64,000 nt of DNA from Pisaster brevispinus (taxonomy: Eukaryota > Echinodermata > Asteroidea > Forcipulatida > Asteriidae): assembly GCA_023634235.1 (NCBI GenBank), contig JAMKCF010000015.1, positions 8,404,087 through 8,468,086 of the forward strand, written 5' to 3'. This document shows, piece by piece, positions 55,024 through 64,000 of the stretch. The position numbers were made by a program, and so were the translations under genes. How positions within the stretch are numbered: position 1 is the first letter of the stretch; each line of letters starts with the position of its first letter. The notes below the pieces were generated by a model that saw nothing but the letters and a program-made list of their open reading frames with translations, did no database searches and was not told the DNA's origin.

Positions 55024-55103
55024 ATTACTGGCGTGGGGGTTCGAACCCCTGACCTTTACCATTCTAGAGCAGATATCTTACCACTAGACAACCGAGATTG
55101 CCC
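55024..55103 (-). repeat. tRNA-like SINE head, minus strand
   Basis: The minus strand reads 'ttgtctagtggtaagatat' (A-box region), 'ctctagaatgg' (anticodon arm) and 'ggggttcgaacccc' (T arm). It is related to 55308-55385 but inverted. Confidence 0.6.
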
Positions 55104-55307
55104 AGTAGCAAGAGGCAGTTCAAATCGTTTATTTTAGCTGCCGGTGATGGGAAAGTACTGAATATATATTGCCTTTAATACACACATCGGTGTAAGAGAA
55201 AAACCAAATAATATTCTTTATCCCCGATGCAAATTTAACATCTATTAAATTGTTGCAGTTCCCACGGCTAAAATATAGGATTCCAACTGCCTCTATCTAC
55301 CACGCCA

Positions 55308-55385
55308 TCTTGGTGGTCTAGTGGTAAGACATATGCTCTAGAATGGCAAAAGTTGTGGGTTCGAACCCCACCTGAGTGATTTGTC
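55308..55385 (+). repeat. tRNA-like SINE head, plus strand
   Basis: 'ggtggtctagtggtaagaca' (D arm), 'tgctctagaatggca' (anticodon arm) and a perfect T arm GTGGG-TTCGAAC-CCCAC. The acceptor halves do not pair, so this is a SINE head or pseudo-tRNA rather than a working tRNA gene. Confidence 0.6.
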
Positions 55386-55424
55386 TGTGATTTTTTCACA
55401 TGACTCAAAAAGTAATGTGTATAA

Positions 55425-55805
55425 TAATAATACATAACGCTCATATCCGTCACTCTGTGATGCTCAAGGTGCTTCAACATTAAGTATTTTCCTGCAAGGT
55501 ATTTGGAGCTACGTTTATTCCTTTACAGAGCACCTTTATGGTGCTGTGGCACAATATGCAGCCAATCAAACCAGGAACACCGGGGCGAACCCCTTCTCTT
55601 TACGATAAGTGCACTGGGTTCTTTTACGGCATTACACAACACACAGGGCCAACGGCTTTAGGTCCCATCTGAAGGACAAAGCAATGATGGTTAAGTGTGC
55701 TTAAGGACACAAGTGTCACGACCGGGACTCGAACCCACACTCTGCTAATCAGAAACACCAGAGCTTGAGTCCGGTGCTCTCATCCACTCGGCCACGACAT
55801 GCCAC
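55425..55805 (-). repeat. tRNA-derived SINE, type B, minus strand, near full length
   Basis: Reverse complement of 10128-10555: tail 'aataataatacataacgctc', body 'attttcctgcaaggtatttg' and 'gcagccaatcaaaccaggaa', head 'gactcgaacccacactctgc' to 'cggccacgacatgcc'. It truncates the element at 55308. Confidence 0.85.
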
Positions 55806-55869
55806 GTATACAGTGCTTTACACACATAGGTGTATGGGTAAAACCTAATAGGACCTATGATCCCGAGTT

Positions 55870-56075
55870 TCTTTCCACGCCTTTCACCTCTGTCAGCCCC
55901 AGTTCAAATTCCACCTCAGATTGGAGCCTTGCATGTGGATTGGGTTTTCATTTCCAACCTGATTAGGTGGGTTTTCCTCCCACATCTAAAACTAAATATT
56001 TCTTCGCATTTCCTTGCCACCATCCTGTTATTGGCGCTTGCGCTGTTGGACGTGTAAATGAAGTAATAAAATAAA
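55870..56075 (+). repeat. tRNA-derived SINE, type A, diverged copy
   Basis: 'ttcaaattccacc', 'tgtggattgggttttcattt' and 'ggtgggttttcctcccac' match the body of 5275-5560. Confidence 0.7.
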
Positions 56076-58534
56076 TATATCTTCATGTTTAGAATATTTC
56101 GCTTTTTTTGTCATGTAATTGTATACGTTCTGGCACCAGGTCGACAAAAGTTGTTGACTCCAATTGGCCAAGTCAACAGCTACAATATGGTAGTACAGGT
56201 CATTTCTTCTGATACAGCAAAGTAAACAATTTGACTAATATGGCACTCAACCCATCGCTAGAGAGGGCTGTAATACATGGAGACACTTATTACATATAAT
56301 TTGGGGAAGCTTTGACTCAATGATGATTTCATACACCAAACCCAATGTACATCACGTAAACCATGTACAATTTCATAGTGTCATACTTTATTACTGCCGG
56401 GACGTGTGACGCACAGAAATTCAATATAGGAGTCCTACAGTGATAAACATAGGACGCTTGGGACTCTTTGCTGCGATTCTTCGCAGCATCGTTTCCAAAA
56501 TAATTGTTCCCGCCCATTCGTCCCAACGAAACAAGGTCGTATCACAGTGCACAGGGGGTGTTTTTAATTTTTAGAGTGTGGGGAGGATGAGTTTCAATGT
56601 CTATTCTGTGTTTATTGTGAAAACAAAAATCAAATGACAAGGATCCAAGTGTGTCTTAAATAAAACACCTATTGAATGTATTTAAATTGTGCATTGTTTC
56701 GAAATACAATCACTCAGTAAAATCTGTCTTTCCCATTCACTCGGCTTTGCCTCGTAAATGAAATAGTCCAGATTTTACCTCGTGATTATATTCTGTGACA
56801 ATATGCATCCAATACTTGTATGATATTATTAACATTATTAGTTGTAAAGTATTACTTTTATCAACGATTTTGTGCACGCATGGTCGGAGGAAGGCGATAG
56901 TTCACGCCATTCTTGTTTTGATTTTATGCGGCAACCGAAATAAGCAAAGGTGATATGTTGGGTCTGTTGTATCGACTTTCGCAATATTTCAAATGAACAT
57001 TTTTGTATCTGTGGAGGATTGGCACTGGCAATAAAATTCATAATCAGTTTACATATTTATTGGAACTATAGTAATGATTGTGTTTTTTATTTAACAATTT
57101 TTTTTTTTAAAATCTTATAGGTGTACACTTTGTCTTTACCTTGTTTTAAGGTGGCAGGGCCAAATGAGGATGCCCCCCCCCCCAAGAGAAAAGAGATGAT
57201 AATTACAGTTGATGAAAATGAAGCTAATGCACTAAGCTAATTATCTTCTACTGCGGGCGGTAATCCTTTATCAGAGGGCAGTGGGGTTGTGCTGGTAGTA
57301 AATTAAAACAATTTTTTGTTAAAGCTGTATAGGTCTCAAACTATGAAGTTTGCTGCTGCCAGTAGCAACTGACACCCACCCCCCCCCCCCCGCCCCCCCC
57401 CCCCCCCCCCCCCCCCCCCCGCCAAACACACACTAAGCCCCTCTTGATTATGTTTATTATTAGGCCTATACCAGTAGAAATGAAAGCCTTGTAACTGCAA
57501 ATTATAATTTCAATGCTTACTTGCGATAAACTGCCATACACATTGCATCACTTTTTAATACAAATTCTAGGACCTGGTACGAGCTCAAAAAGGAACAATC
57601 AAAATAGGCATGTTTTATGTTTGGAGTTGAAAGCTGTCTGGATGGGTTTTATCATCGCCTGTCATTTCACTTCTGCCTTTCTTCACCAGTGTAACAACTG
57701 ACATCTTTTCCTATATGTTTTATTGTGTCTATGCAAGTTATTTACTCGGAGAGCCATGGTCTGGGATGTGTACAGTCAGGGTTGAGTGATTCTATTGTGT
57801 GTTTTGTGACATGCGAGTAAGCAGTGAGTGGGACTGTTTAGATTGAACGCTTGGTGCTTCTGGGGCAGAGATAATCCGGTTTGCCTAGCAGCTACTTCAT
57901 CGGCATGCCAAATTGTATTTAATAGTGCTGTGTTTTCACTCATTTGTTGAGGTTTTGAGATGATTAAAAGCCAAGCAAATAGCCGATGTTCACCCTTTTT
58001 CAACATCACAACCATTGAGGCCTATGAGACTGTTTAAATTTGAAAACCTTTAAACTATCAACATAACAGATGGCTCTTAAGCGGGTACTTTAACTTAGGT
58101 GAGAACAAAGTTCACCAGTATTGTGGAACCAGAGGGCCAAAGAAAGTGTCAAGTATCCATGCGAGAAGGAAGCCACCCTCGATCACAGTCGACGTAGGAC
58201 GGCTACTCAGGCTCTTGGACAGAACACACAACAGAAGGAACTAGATGGCACCAGCTCTCCTATTATTGTAATTTATGGTGGGCCGGCCCACCAAGCTTCG
58301 AAACTTATACTTATACTTGACGTGAATTTAAAGGCTGGAATGAAAAATAGGTTGGTCTCTATTTCGGGAATTCTTAATTGAGCTTGTATTGTCACTGTGT
58401 GCACCATATAATTGCTGTTGGGCAAACGACGCTTCAAGTTCAATCTGGCCTCAAGCTTTGTCCAACAATATTGCAGAGTTGCTTACAGAGTCCATTGTTC
58501 CTGACTGACAATCACCACTACGGCATCAGGTAAC
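56076..58534. other. Region between HERC exon a and the SLC49A4-like start
   Basis: No RCC1-type exon was recognised on the minus strand. A patch at 56400-56530 includes 'ggacgaatgggcgggaacaa' on the minus strand and could be promoter or unrelated. A plus-strand open frame at 58121-58381 lies in more GC-balanced sequence just upstream of the transporter gene. It may be 5' leader or an unrecognised repeat. Confidence 0.4.
57379..57420. repeat. 42-bp nearly pure poly-C tract
   Basis: Forty-one C residues broken by one G. A second C run lies at about 57173-57183. Such tracts can form G-quadruplexes on the complementary strand and are prone to assembly error. Confidence 0.9.
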
Positions 58535-58808
58535 ATGTCGGATATCGACCCACTTCTAGCCACTTCACACAAAGCAAACCCTACTGAAGGATATCAGAGT
58601 ATTATCGGGCAGGAGCCAGACCAGAGGGCAAGGGCAAGTTCAGATACCCTGTCCCCTCTCCCACCTTCTGGGGAGAACGATGAGCACGGTACCCATCAGG
58701 GCAACTTCAAGGTGTACAAGAGCAGATGGTTCATCCTGGCAGTCTTCTCGTTGCTTGCATTCTTCCAGTCAGCTGCTTGGAACACATGGGGTCCAATTGC
58801 AACTACAG
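58535..58808 (+). CDS. SLC49A4: SLC49A4-like exon 1
   Basis: Residues 1-91 plus one base. The start ATG at 58535 gives [13 protein letters not shown] with the DxxxLL motif. A low-complexity hydrophilic stretch follows to residue 59, then transmembrane segment 1 (about residues 65-83) and the family motif WNTWGPIA. Donor ACTACAG|GTATTT. Confidence 0.92.
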
Positions 58809-59440
58809 GTATTTAGGCATGGCTTAACATTAGACCTAGCACAATGTTCATAAGACTCGTCCTATAATTATTATAAGCTTACAGGCAAAAAATGCAACAA
58901 AGTGAATATATCTACCTAGCCCATATAACCTTAAATATCTTATTAACAGTGTTTTTGTGAACCAAACCCATATCCGCCTGACTGGTCACAGTACATAAAC
59001 ACTGTTCCTGCCTAACCCATGTAGCGCCTCTTGCTGCATTACAATAATTAAACATTCTTGTTTACTGCCTTGTATATAAACATATCCCCAACAAACTGTT
59101 TACTTTTGGAAAGAGCTTCTTCTTTTTTTATATGATAGGGGCCTACATATTTTGTCATGCTTCACGTCTCATATCACAAGTAGTCCGAGTACAAAGAAAG
59201 ACACTAACGCCTTGTTCATCTATGGAGTTTCTCGGAGTGAGGAGCTAACAGCGTTTGTGTGTTCAATGGAAAATCCCATAACTAGGCAGCTATGGGTTAA
59301 GTTTGATTATTAAGTTAATTTATTGTTTCTTAGGAGAAAACAAAACAATAATTTGAACATACATTTAACCTTGGTAGATGGAGATGCAGTCAAAGGCTTT
59401 CCATGTCATAAACTGTTTTTGTGTTTTTACGTTTTTCCAG

Positions 59441-59551
59441 CAAAGGCTGCACTGAATTGGACAAATGGCGACATTGCTCTTTTGACCAATTGGGGTCCAA
59501 TCACCTACCTTGCGACAAGCTTAATCTGCTCTTACCTTCTTATCCTTAAAG
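59441..59551 (+). CDS. SLC49A4: SLC49A4-like exon 2
   Basis: Residues 92-128 plus one base: KAALNWTNGDIALLTNWGPI then TYLATSLICSYLLILK. It covers the loop with a W-DIALL-WGPI motif and transmembrane segment 2. Acceptor GTTTTTCCAG|C, donor AAAG|GTACCA. Confidence 0.93.
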
Positions 59552-60436
59552 GTACCAATTTGTCCAAAGATACCATGATTTAACTACAATGGTTTATTTG
59601 CGATATCATCATGGTGTCCCTAAAAGGACATTACAAATCGCAAATTAAATATGAACATCATTCTCTACATCGCAAAAAAGAACACTGTTTATTGTACATA
59701 TTTATACGTACGGATGCGCTCAACATTTTTATGACCATGCTAAGTACATTATGCATATAGTCTCCATTCAAAGTGTTATGCTAGGATAGTCTTTAATACA
59801 GCCATCTAACACTCAAATGAGCACATTGTCCGCTAATAAAGACACACTTCCTAATCACACATAATCTTCAAACTTCACGCATACAAAAGATCTGCACAAG
59901 TAAATGGCACAGCTTCAATGACATCATAATGATGACGTCAGGTTTAGGTTTACATTAATTGAAAGTTTTACATTTAAAAAAATATTATCTCCTGACCTAC
60001 ATAAGCTATTTTAACAATCTATACATCATATGAAAGGACTTAACATAGTGTATAAAAGTTGCACTGGCATGACCCCATATGACCTTGTCTTCTGGGACAT
60101 TACATATCACAAAACATGCACATCATTCAAAACATCAAAAATACCACAAGCTGAATCAATTTGTGATTTTCTGATGGCCCTTCATGGCCACATAATTATC
60201 ATAGCATTCATTAACCTTATCACATTGAGTAGCCTTACCTCAAGTCAATTTTTTAATTACAAAACATGAACATCAGTTATGACATCACAAATCCAACAAG
60301 CAGAATGAAAGTTGCATTTGCACTGGCCCTTCATGGCTACATAATATCATAGTTCGATAGGTGTATCACATTGAGACCCCTTATCTCTTTTTAGACTAAT
60401 TTGGAATTATGTCATCATCATTTTATGCCTATTTAG

Positions 60437-60527
60437 GTCTTCGCTTCTGTTTGTTGGGCACTGCGGTGATTGCTCTCCTTGGACTCAGTATAAGATGCCT
60501 TCCAGTCGGAATAGAGAACGTCAAGTG
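60437..60527 (+). CDS. SLC49A4: SLC49A4-like exon 3
   Basis: Residues 129-158 plus two bases of Trp159: LRFCLLGTAVIALLGLSIRC then LPVGIENVK. Transmembrane segment 3 ends in the R-C-(I/L)-P motif found in SLC49A4. Acceptor CCTATTTAG|G, donor AAGTG|GTAAAA. Confidence 0.92.
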
Positions 60528-61018
60528 GTAAAAGCTAGCCCAATCTATAGTCATGGGCTTGGTTTTCAGGCTCCGTCCTCCACCTGCTTCTCCTTAACCG
60601 AAAGTGCCCATAGTTTCAAAATAACTGATTGGAGCTAAGCCGAAGCACAATCCCAAGCCAGGGTTTTGAAAAGGGCATAGGATTTATAAACTACCATGGG
60701 AGGTTACGTTTCAAGGTCCAATTGAGTTTCAGTTTTCAATTCCTGTATGTATCAAGGAAAATCAGCCTTTTGTCCAAACCCTCACTGATGGCTCTAGCAG
60801 CAATTTTGATTTTTGAAGCATCAATGCAACAAACGGTAAAAAACTAACTATAAAACTACAGCTTGAATAGACCTTATACATGTTATAATGCATATGACGT
60901 TATTTGAGTAGAGCGCCCTCATGTAGATGTTAAAAGGACAATTTTAATTGGCCAGTCCTGTGCGCCGCATGTAAAAATCTGAGCGTTTTTCATTGTTTCA
61001 TCATTGGTTTACCTCTAA

Positions 61019-61438
61019 GTGGCGTGATGTGGCCGAGCAGATAAGAGCACCGGACTTAAACTCTGGTGTTTCTGATCAGCAGAGTGTGGGTTTGAGTCCA
61101 GGTCGTGACACTTGTGTTCTTAAGCAAGAAACTTAACCATTATTGCTGCGGATGGGACGTAAAACCATAGGTCCCCTGTGTTGTGTAATGCACGTAAAAC
61201 AGCCCAGTGCACTTAATATCAAAAAGAGAAGGGTTTCACCCCGGTATTCCTGGTTTGATTGGCTGCATATTGCACCACAGCACCTTGTAAACCATTACAT
61301 GGTGCTCTATAAAGGAGTAGGTCTCATACTTCAAAAATGTAGCTCCAAATACCTTGCAGGAAAATACTGAAAGTTGAAGCGCCCTGAGTGTCACTGAGTG
61401 ACGGACATGAGCACTATATAAGAAGCCACTATTAACAT
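61019..61438 (+). repeat. tRNA-derived SINE, type B, near full length, in SLC49A4-like intron 3
   Basis: The head 'tgatgtggccgagcagataa' and B-box 'gtgggtttgagtcc' are followed by a body 'ggatgggacgtaaaaccata' and 'ttgattggctgcatattgca', ending 'gagcactatataagaagcca'. It ends about 200 bp upstream of exon 4. Confidence 0.85.
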
Positions 61439-61635
61439 GGCTGGATGATGTCAATGTATTTGGATAAGCTTCCGCAGTGACTATGGCCAGACTGTCAAAA
61501 GGCCTATTCTTCACTGTTGTTGAAGCCAACGGCTAGAGCCACAGACCAAGTCACTTGGTTCAGGCGCGACATAAATCTAATATATTACTATTGTTTTATT
61601 TATTTATTTTATTCCTTCTCTTTTTTTAAAATGAG

Positions 61636-61836
61636 GACTATGAATGTGGGGCACATTGTGTTGTGTATGCCCTATCCAATACTGTCAGCAGCATGCACTC
61701 AGGTATCTGCAGTCTGGTTCCCATCTCATCAGAGAACGACATCTACAGCCATAGCTTTGGCATCTGGCGCCCTTGGTGTGTCTGCGTCATTTCTGATTGG
61801 CCCACTTGTCCTTAGTAGTCTACCAAAAAATGACAG
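61636..61836 (+). CDS. SLC49A4: SLC49A4-like exon 4
   Basis: Residues 159-225 plus two bases of Ser226. It includes VGHIVLCMPYPILSAACTQV, AVWFPSHQRTTSTAIALASG and ASFLIGPLVLSS, equivalent to transmembrane segments 4 and 5 with the W-F-(S/P)..(E/Q)R(A/T)T.TAIA motif of the SLC49 family. The acceptor ATGAG|G follows a pyrimidine tract and is set by the phase of exon 3. Donor GACAG|GTAGGG. Confidence 0.9.
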
Positions 61837-62521
61837 GTAGGGCCTAATGAGTTAAATATAACTTTTGGTTGATGGTGTTTTTTAATTTTGATTGTTGGGC
61901 GTTTGTCTTTTAATCTGCTATGTTCCGTTTACTGTAGGTATTAGGGTGTTTCCTGTTTTTGATTTGTTGTTTTTTCCTTTCCGTTTATTTTTATTCTTAA
62001 TAAACGTTCATGGAATAAAAATACTCAAGGCAGGGCTTGTACTTGACACTAACCCGGCGTACATTGTCTAGTAAAAATGGTGGTGACATACTAAACACCA
62101 CTTCTCAACTTGCCCTGTGGCCAACTAAAAAGTGTGCGCCACACAGGTCTGTTGAGAAAGTTTCTATTTTTTATCTTCTTTTAGATGTGAATAATACAAA
62201 CAAATATTTCAGTTTTTCTTTTGAGTGTGTGAATGATAATGATCTGACCAGTCAACCGGTTGTGACCTCTATCTAATCTTGGCTAAAAGAGCACAGTTTA
62301 CTAGCCCGGTTGGCTTCTTTTCAAAAAGCTTATACGCAAGTCCTGCACAGGTACGTTACTGACTTCAGGCAATGAAAAAGTGTGACAATATAAACTGGAA
62401 ATCAACTTTCCAGTCAATCAGTATACTTGGCCTTTACCTGCTCGTTAAAACAAACAGTGAGCACTATACTAAATTTAATTTAACAACATGCCCGACTTTA
62501 TTTTTTTTATATATTTGAAAG

Positions 62522-62592
62522 CCACGTGGAACACTTGACACCAGCGATGCGATCTCGCTATTTCGATGAAATAATGCACCTTATGTATTTAG
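62522..62592 (+). CDS. SLC49A4: SLC49A4-like exon 5
   Basis: A 71-bp exon, residues 226-249 plus one base: HVEHLTPAMRSRYFDEIMHL then MYL. It corresponds to the loop before transmembrane segment 6. Acceptor TTTGAAAG|C, donor TTTAG|GTATGT. Both phases fit the neighbours. Confidence 0.85.
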
Positions 62593-62789
62593 GTATGTAC
62601 CCTTGTCTGGCGATGCAGTTATTTTCCTTAGACAGGTCTACCTGTAAGTTAAGTAAATGTGTCGTAGCCGACATGGGCTCTATCTGTTGTGCGAGTCGAG
62701 AGAAAATAGTAAAAAAAAACATGCACAATTTTCAACACATTGTCCTTAATTTTGGTTGTATTAACCGAAATAAGCTGTAGCTTTTTTTT

Positions 62790-62950
62790 AGGTTTCAGAT
62801 ACAGTTTTCTCGAATATGACTTTATTTCAGAGGGAAATATTACACAGAAAAATGTGTCTATATGAACTTCATAAATTATAAGCTTTCAGACTAAAACTTA
62901 AACAATGATGTTTTCTATCCTTACCCATACTGTATAATACCTATAAAAGT
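62790..62950 (-). repeat. ~215-bp dispersed repeat, copy 3, minus strand
   Basis: On the minus strand 'aaaacatcattgtttaagtt', 'gaacttcata' and 'tatctgaaacct' follow the order of 3718-3935 reversed. It lies about 60 bp upstream of exon 6. Confidence 0.7.
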
Positions 62951-63007
62951 GCGTACAACAGATTTGGGCCATTAAAGAAATTGCTTTGTTTGTGTTCTTA
63001 TATTTAG

Positions 63008-63137
63008 AGTGTGGTGGTTTGGCCATCGTTGTTGTGGCGGCCATGCTGTATTTTCCAGAGCAGCCTCAGACAGCTCCAAGCGTTTCTTCCACAATATCTC
63101 GAGAGAGTTTTAAAGATGGCGCCCTAGCAATACTAAA
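63008..63137 (+). CDS. SLC49A4: SLC49A4-like exon 6
   Basis: Residues 250-292 plus two bases: CGGLAIVVVAAMLYFPEQPQ, then TAPSVSSTISRESFKDGALA. The L.YFP.(Q/R)P...PSV pattern after transmembrane segment 6 matches SLC49A4. Acceptor TATTTAG|A, donor CTAAA|GTTAGC. Confidence 0.9.
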
Positions 63138-63448
63138 GTTAGCCTCTAAGTCAAGTCGCATGCAGAATTCCACTTTCTGTTTAAAATGCATGAAAGAAGA
63201 CTCCTGTGAGCATGTAATTTTGAAGCTGACCTGCAGTCAAGCCTTTGATTCCGCGTGTGCCTTGACTTATAATAAACTAATAAATACAAACATTAACACA
63301 TTCAATAAATGAAATTGACACCATTATCAGTAAAAAAGAAATATCAATTGTTGGGTGTTAAAAAGCCTGAGATTATTTGTGTCCACCATGAGACCTCAAA
63401 TTACATATTTTACTCATATGTTTATATTTCTGATGCTTTTATCGGCAG

Positions 63449-63560
63449 GAATGTGAATTTCTGGCTATCGGCCACACCATTCACATTGACATCAGGAGTG
63501 TACAATGGTTGGCAGTCGCAAATTGATTCAATCTTTCACTCCACCCTGAATGTTGACCAG
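63449..63560 (+). CDS. SLC49A4: SLC49A4-like exon 7 (last in window)
   Basis: Residues 293-330: NVNFWLSATPFTLTSGVYNG then WQSQIDSIFHSTLNVDQ. It aligns with NFRFL..A.A..L.VFAGW...LD.IL.....SQVD. Acceptor ATCGGCAG|G, donor CAG|GTAAAT. The next exon was not found before 64000. Confidence 0.92.
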
Positions 63561-64000
63561 GTAAATGTGCTTGCATTTCACAGGGCAGGCAACAACAAAT
63601 AACAAACATCAATCTAAACCTTATCTTTTATAAACCAATTTTGTTTTGAGAAACTATTATTAGTAGTATTATTATTGTATAATTCTGGAAACGAAATCGA
63701 GGATGCCTCATAAATTAACTTAAGTGTTATTTCACGTAAATACTTGACATATGTGTCCACGGTCAAAAAATCGTTTTTTTTAATACTTTGTAGGTCGAAG
63801 GGCCTTGGGGTGCAAGTAAACAAAATCGAACTTTCAAATCAATATATAGCCCGTTGCCATGGTAACAGCTCATTTTGTGTTTTGGGCATTTTAGGCCGAT
63901 TTGGAGGTCTGAAAAACTGTTTTTTACCTCATGTTTATAACTCCACCCTACCAAAATGCAAAATTATTTCATAAAACCTTTTATACCACTACAAAGTATC
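63561..64000. other. Intron 7 of the SLC49A4-like gene, to the window edge
   Basis: AT-rich. No further exon was recognised. Short open frames on both strands have no resemblance to the transporter's C-terminal half. Confidence 0.5.

Larger units (their letters stand above)
58535..64000 (+). other. SLC49A4: SLC49A4/DIRC2-like MFS transporter gene, 5' part, runs off window
   Basis: Seven exons with consistent phases encode 330 residues: a hydrophilic N-terminus, then membrane segments starting [19 protein letters not shown], with NTWGPI, WTNGDIALLTNWGP, SIRCLP, AVWFPSHQRTTSTAIA, FLIGPLV, AAMLYFPEQP and TSGVYNGW. Each has a direct counterpart in order in human SLC49A4 (DIRC2), as I recall it (478 residues). 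SLC49A4 is a lysosomal MFS protein reported to export pyridoxine with protons. The acidic dileucine D-I-D-P-L-L at residues 3-8 fits the lysosomal sorting signal of the family. About 150 residues lie past the window's end. Confidence 0.92.

Noticed and set aside
58121..58381. Separate plus-strand protein gene just upstream of the transporter
   Set aside because: The 86-codon frame has no recognisable domain and no clear splice or start context. It is kept only as possible leader or unknown repeat.

Overview
This is a eukaryotic, AT-rich genomic window with long introns and dense repeats. It most likely comes from an echinoderm, probably a sea star. That rests on the protein families and on several repeat classes I recall as abundant in asteroid genomes: fold-back elements beginning GGGCCCAATTTCAT, SINEs with a tRNA-like 'GTGTCGTGGCCGAGCGG' head, and small elements ending in AGGCCTG. 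Species is not determined.

Three genes can be supported. (1) On the minus strand, 13 consecutive exons (54554 down to 6814) splice in a single consistent frame into 1,986 nt, giving 661 codons plus a stop. They encode the C-terminal half of a small-HERC (HERC3/HERC4-type) HECT E3 ubiquitin ligase, including the whole HECT domain and its catalytic Cys. The RCC1-repeat half is not visible. (2) On the plus strand from 58535, seven exons in one consistent frame (990 nt, 330 codons) encode the N-terminal two thirds of an MFS transporter of the SLC49A4/DIRC2 type. The gene runs off the right edge. (3) Inside the 30-kb intron of the HERC gene, on the opposite strand, one ATG-to-stop exon (49439-50242) encodes a 267-residue secreted or membrane-anchored protein with an Ig-like first domain. 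I do not recognise it as a named family.

Layout: 1-6674 is intergenic and repeat-rich. 6675-23019 holds eleven HERC exons separated by SINEs, MITEs, a ~700-bp inverted-repeat transposon and a LINE fragment. 23020-52993 is one giant intron holding diverged segmental duplications, a Penelope-like element with hammerhead-like cores, a LINE fragment, tandem arrays of about 144 and 115 bp, and the Ig-like gene. 52994-54554 holds two more HERC exons. 54555-58534 is repeat-rich with no recognised exon. 58535-64000 is the SLC49A4-like gene.

The most interesting local arrangement is at 46.9-50.3 kb. A six-copy 115-bp array, each unit carrying a pair of C/EBP-like palindromes, is followed by a YY1-like motif, a possible leader exon with good splice sites, and then the nested Ig-like gene. 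The functional link between these parts is inference. No CRISPR array, rRNA gene or convincing functional tRNA gene was seen. All exon boundaries were read by eye from splice signals, frame continuity and remembered family sequences, not from alignments.
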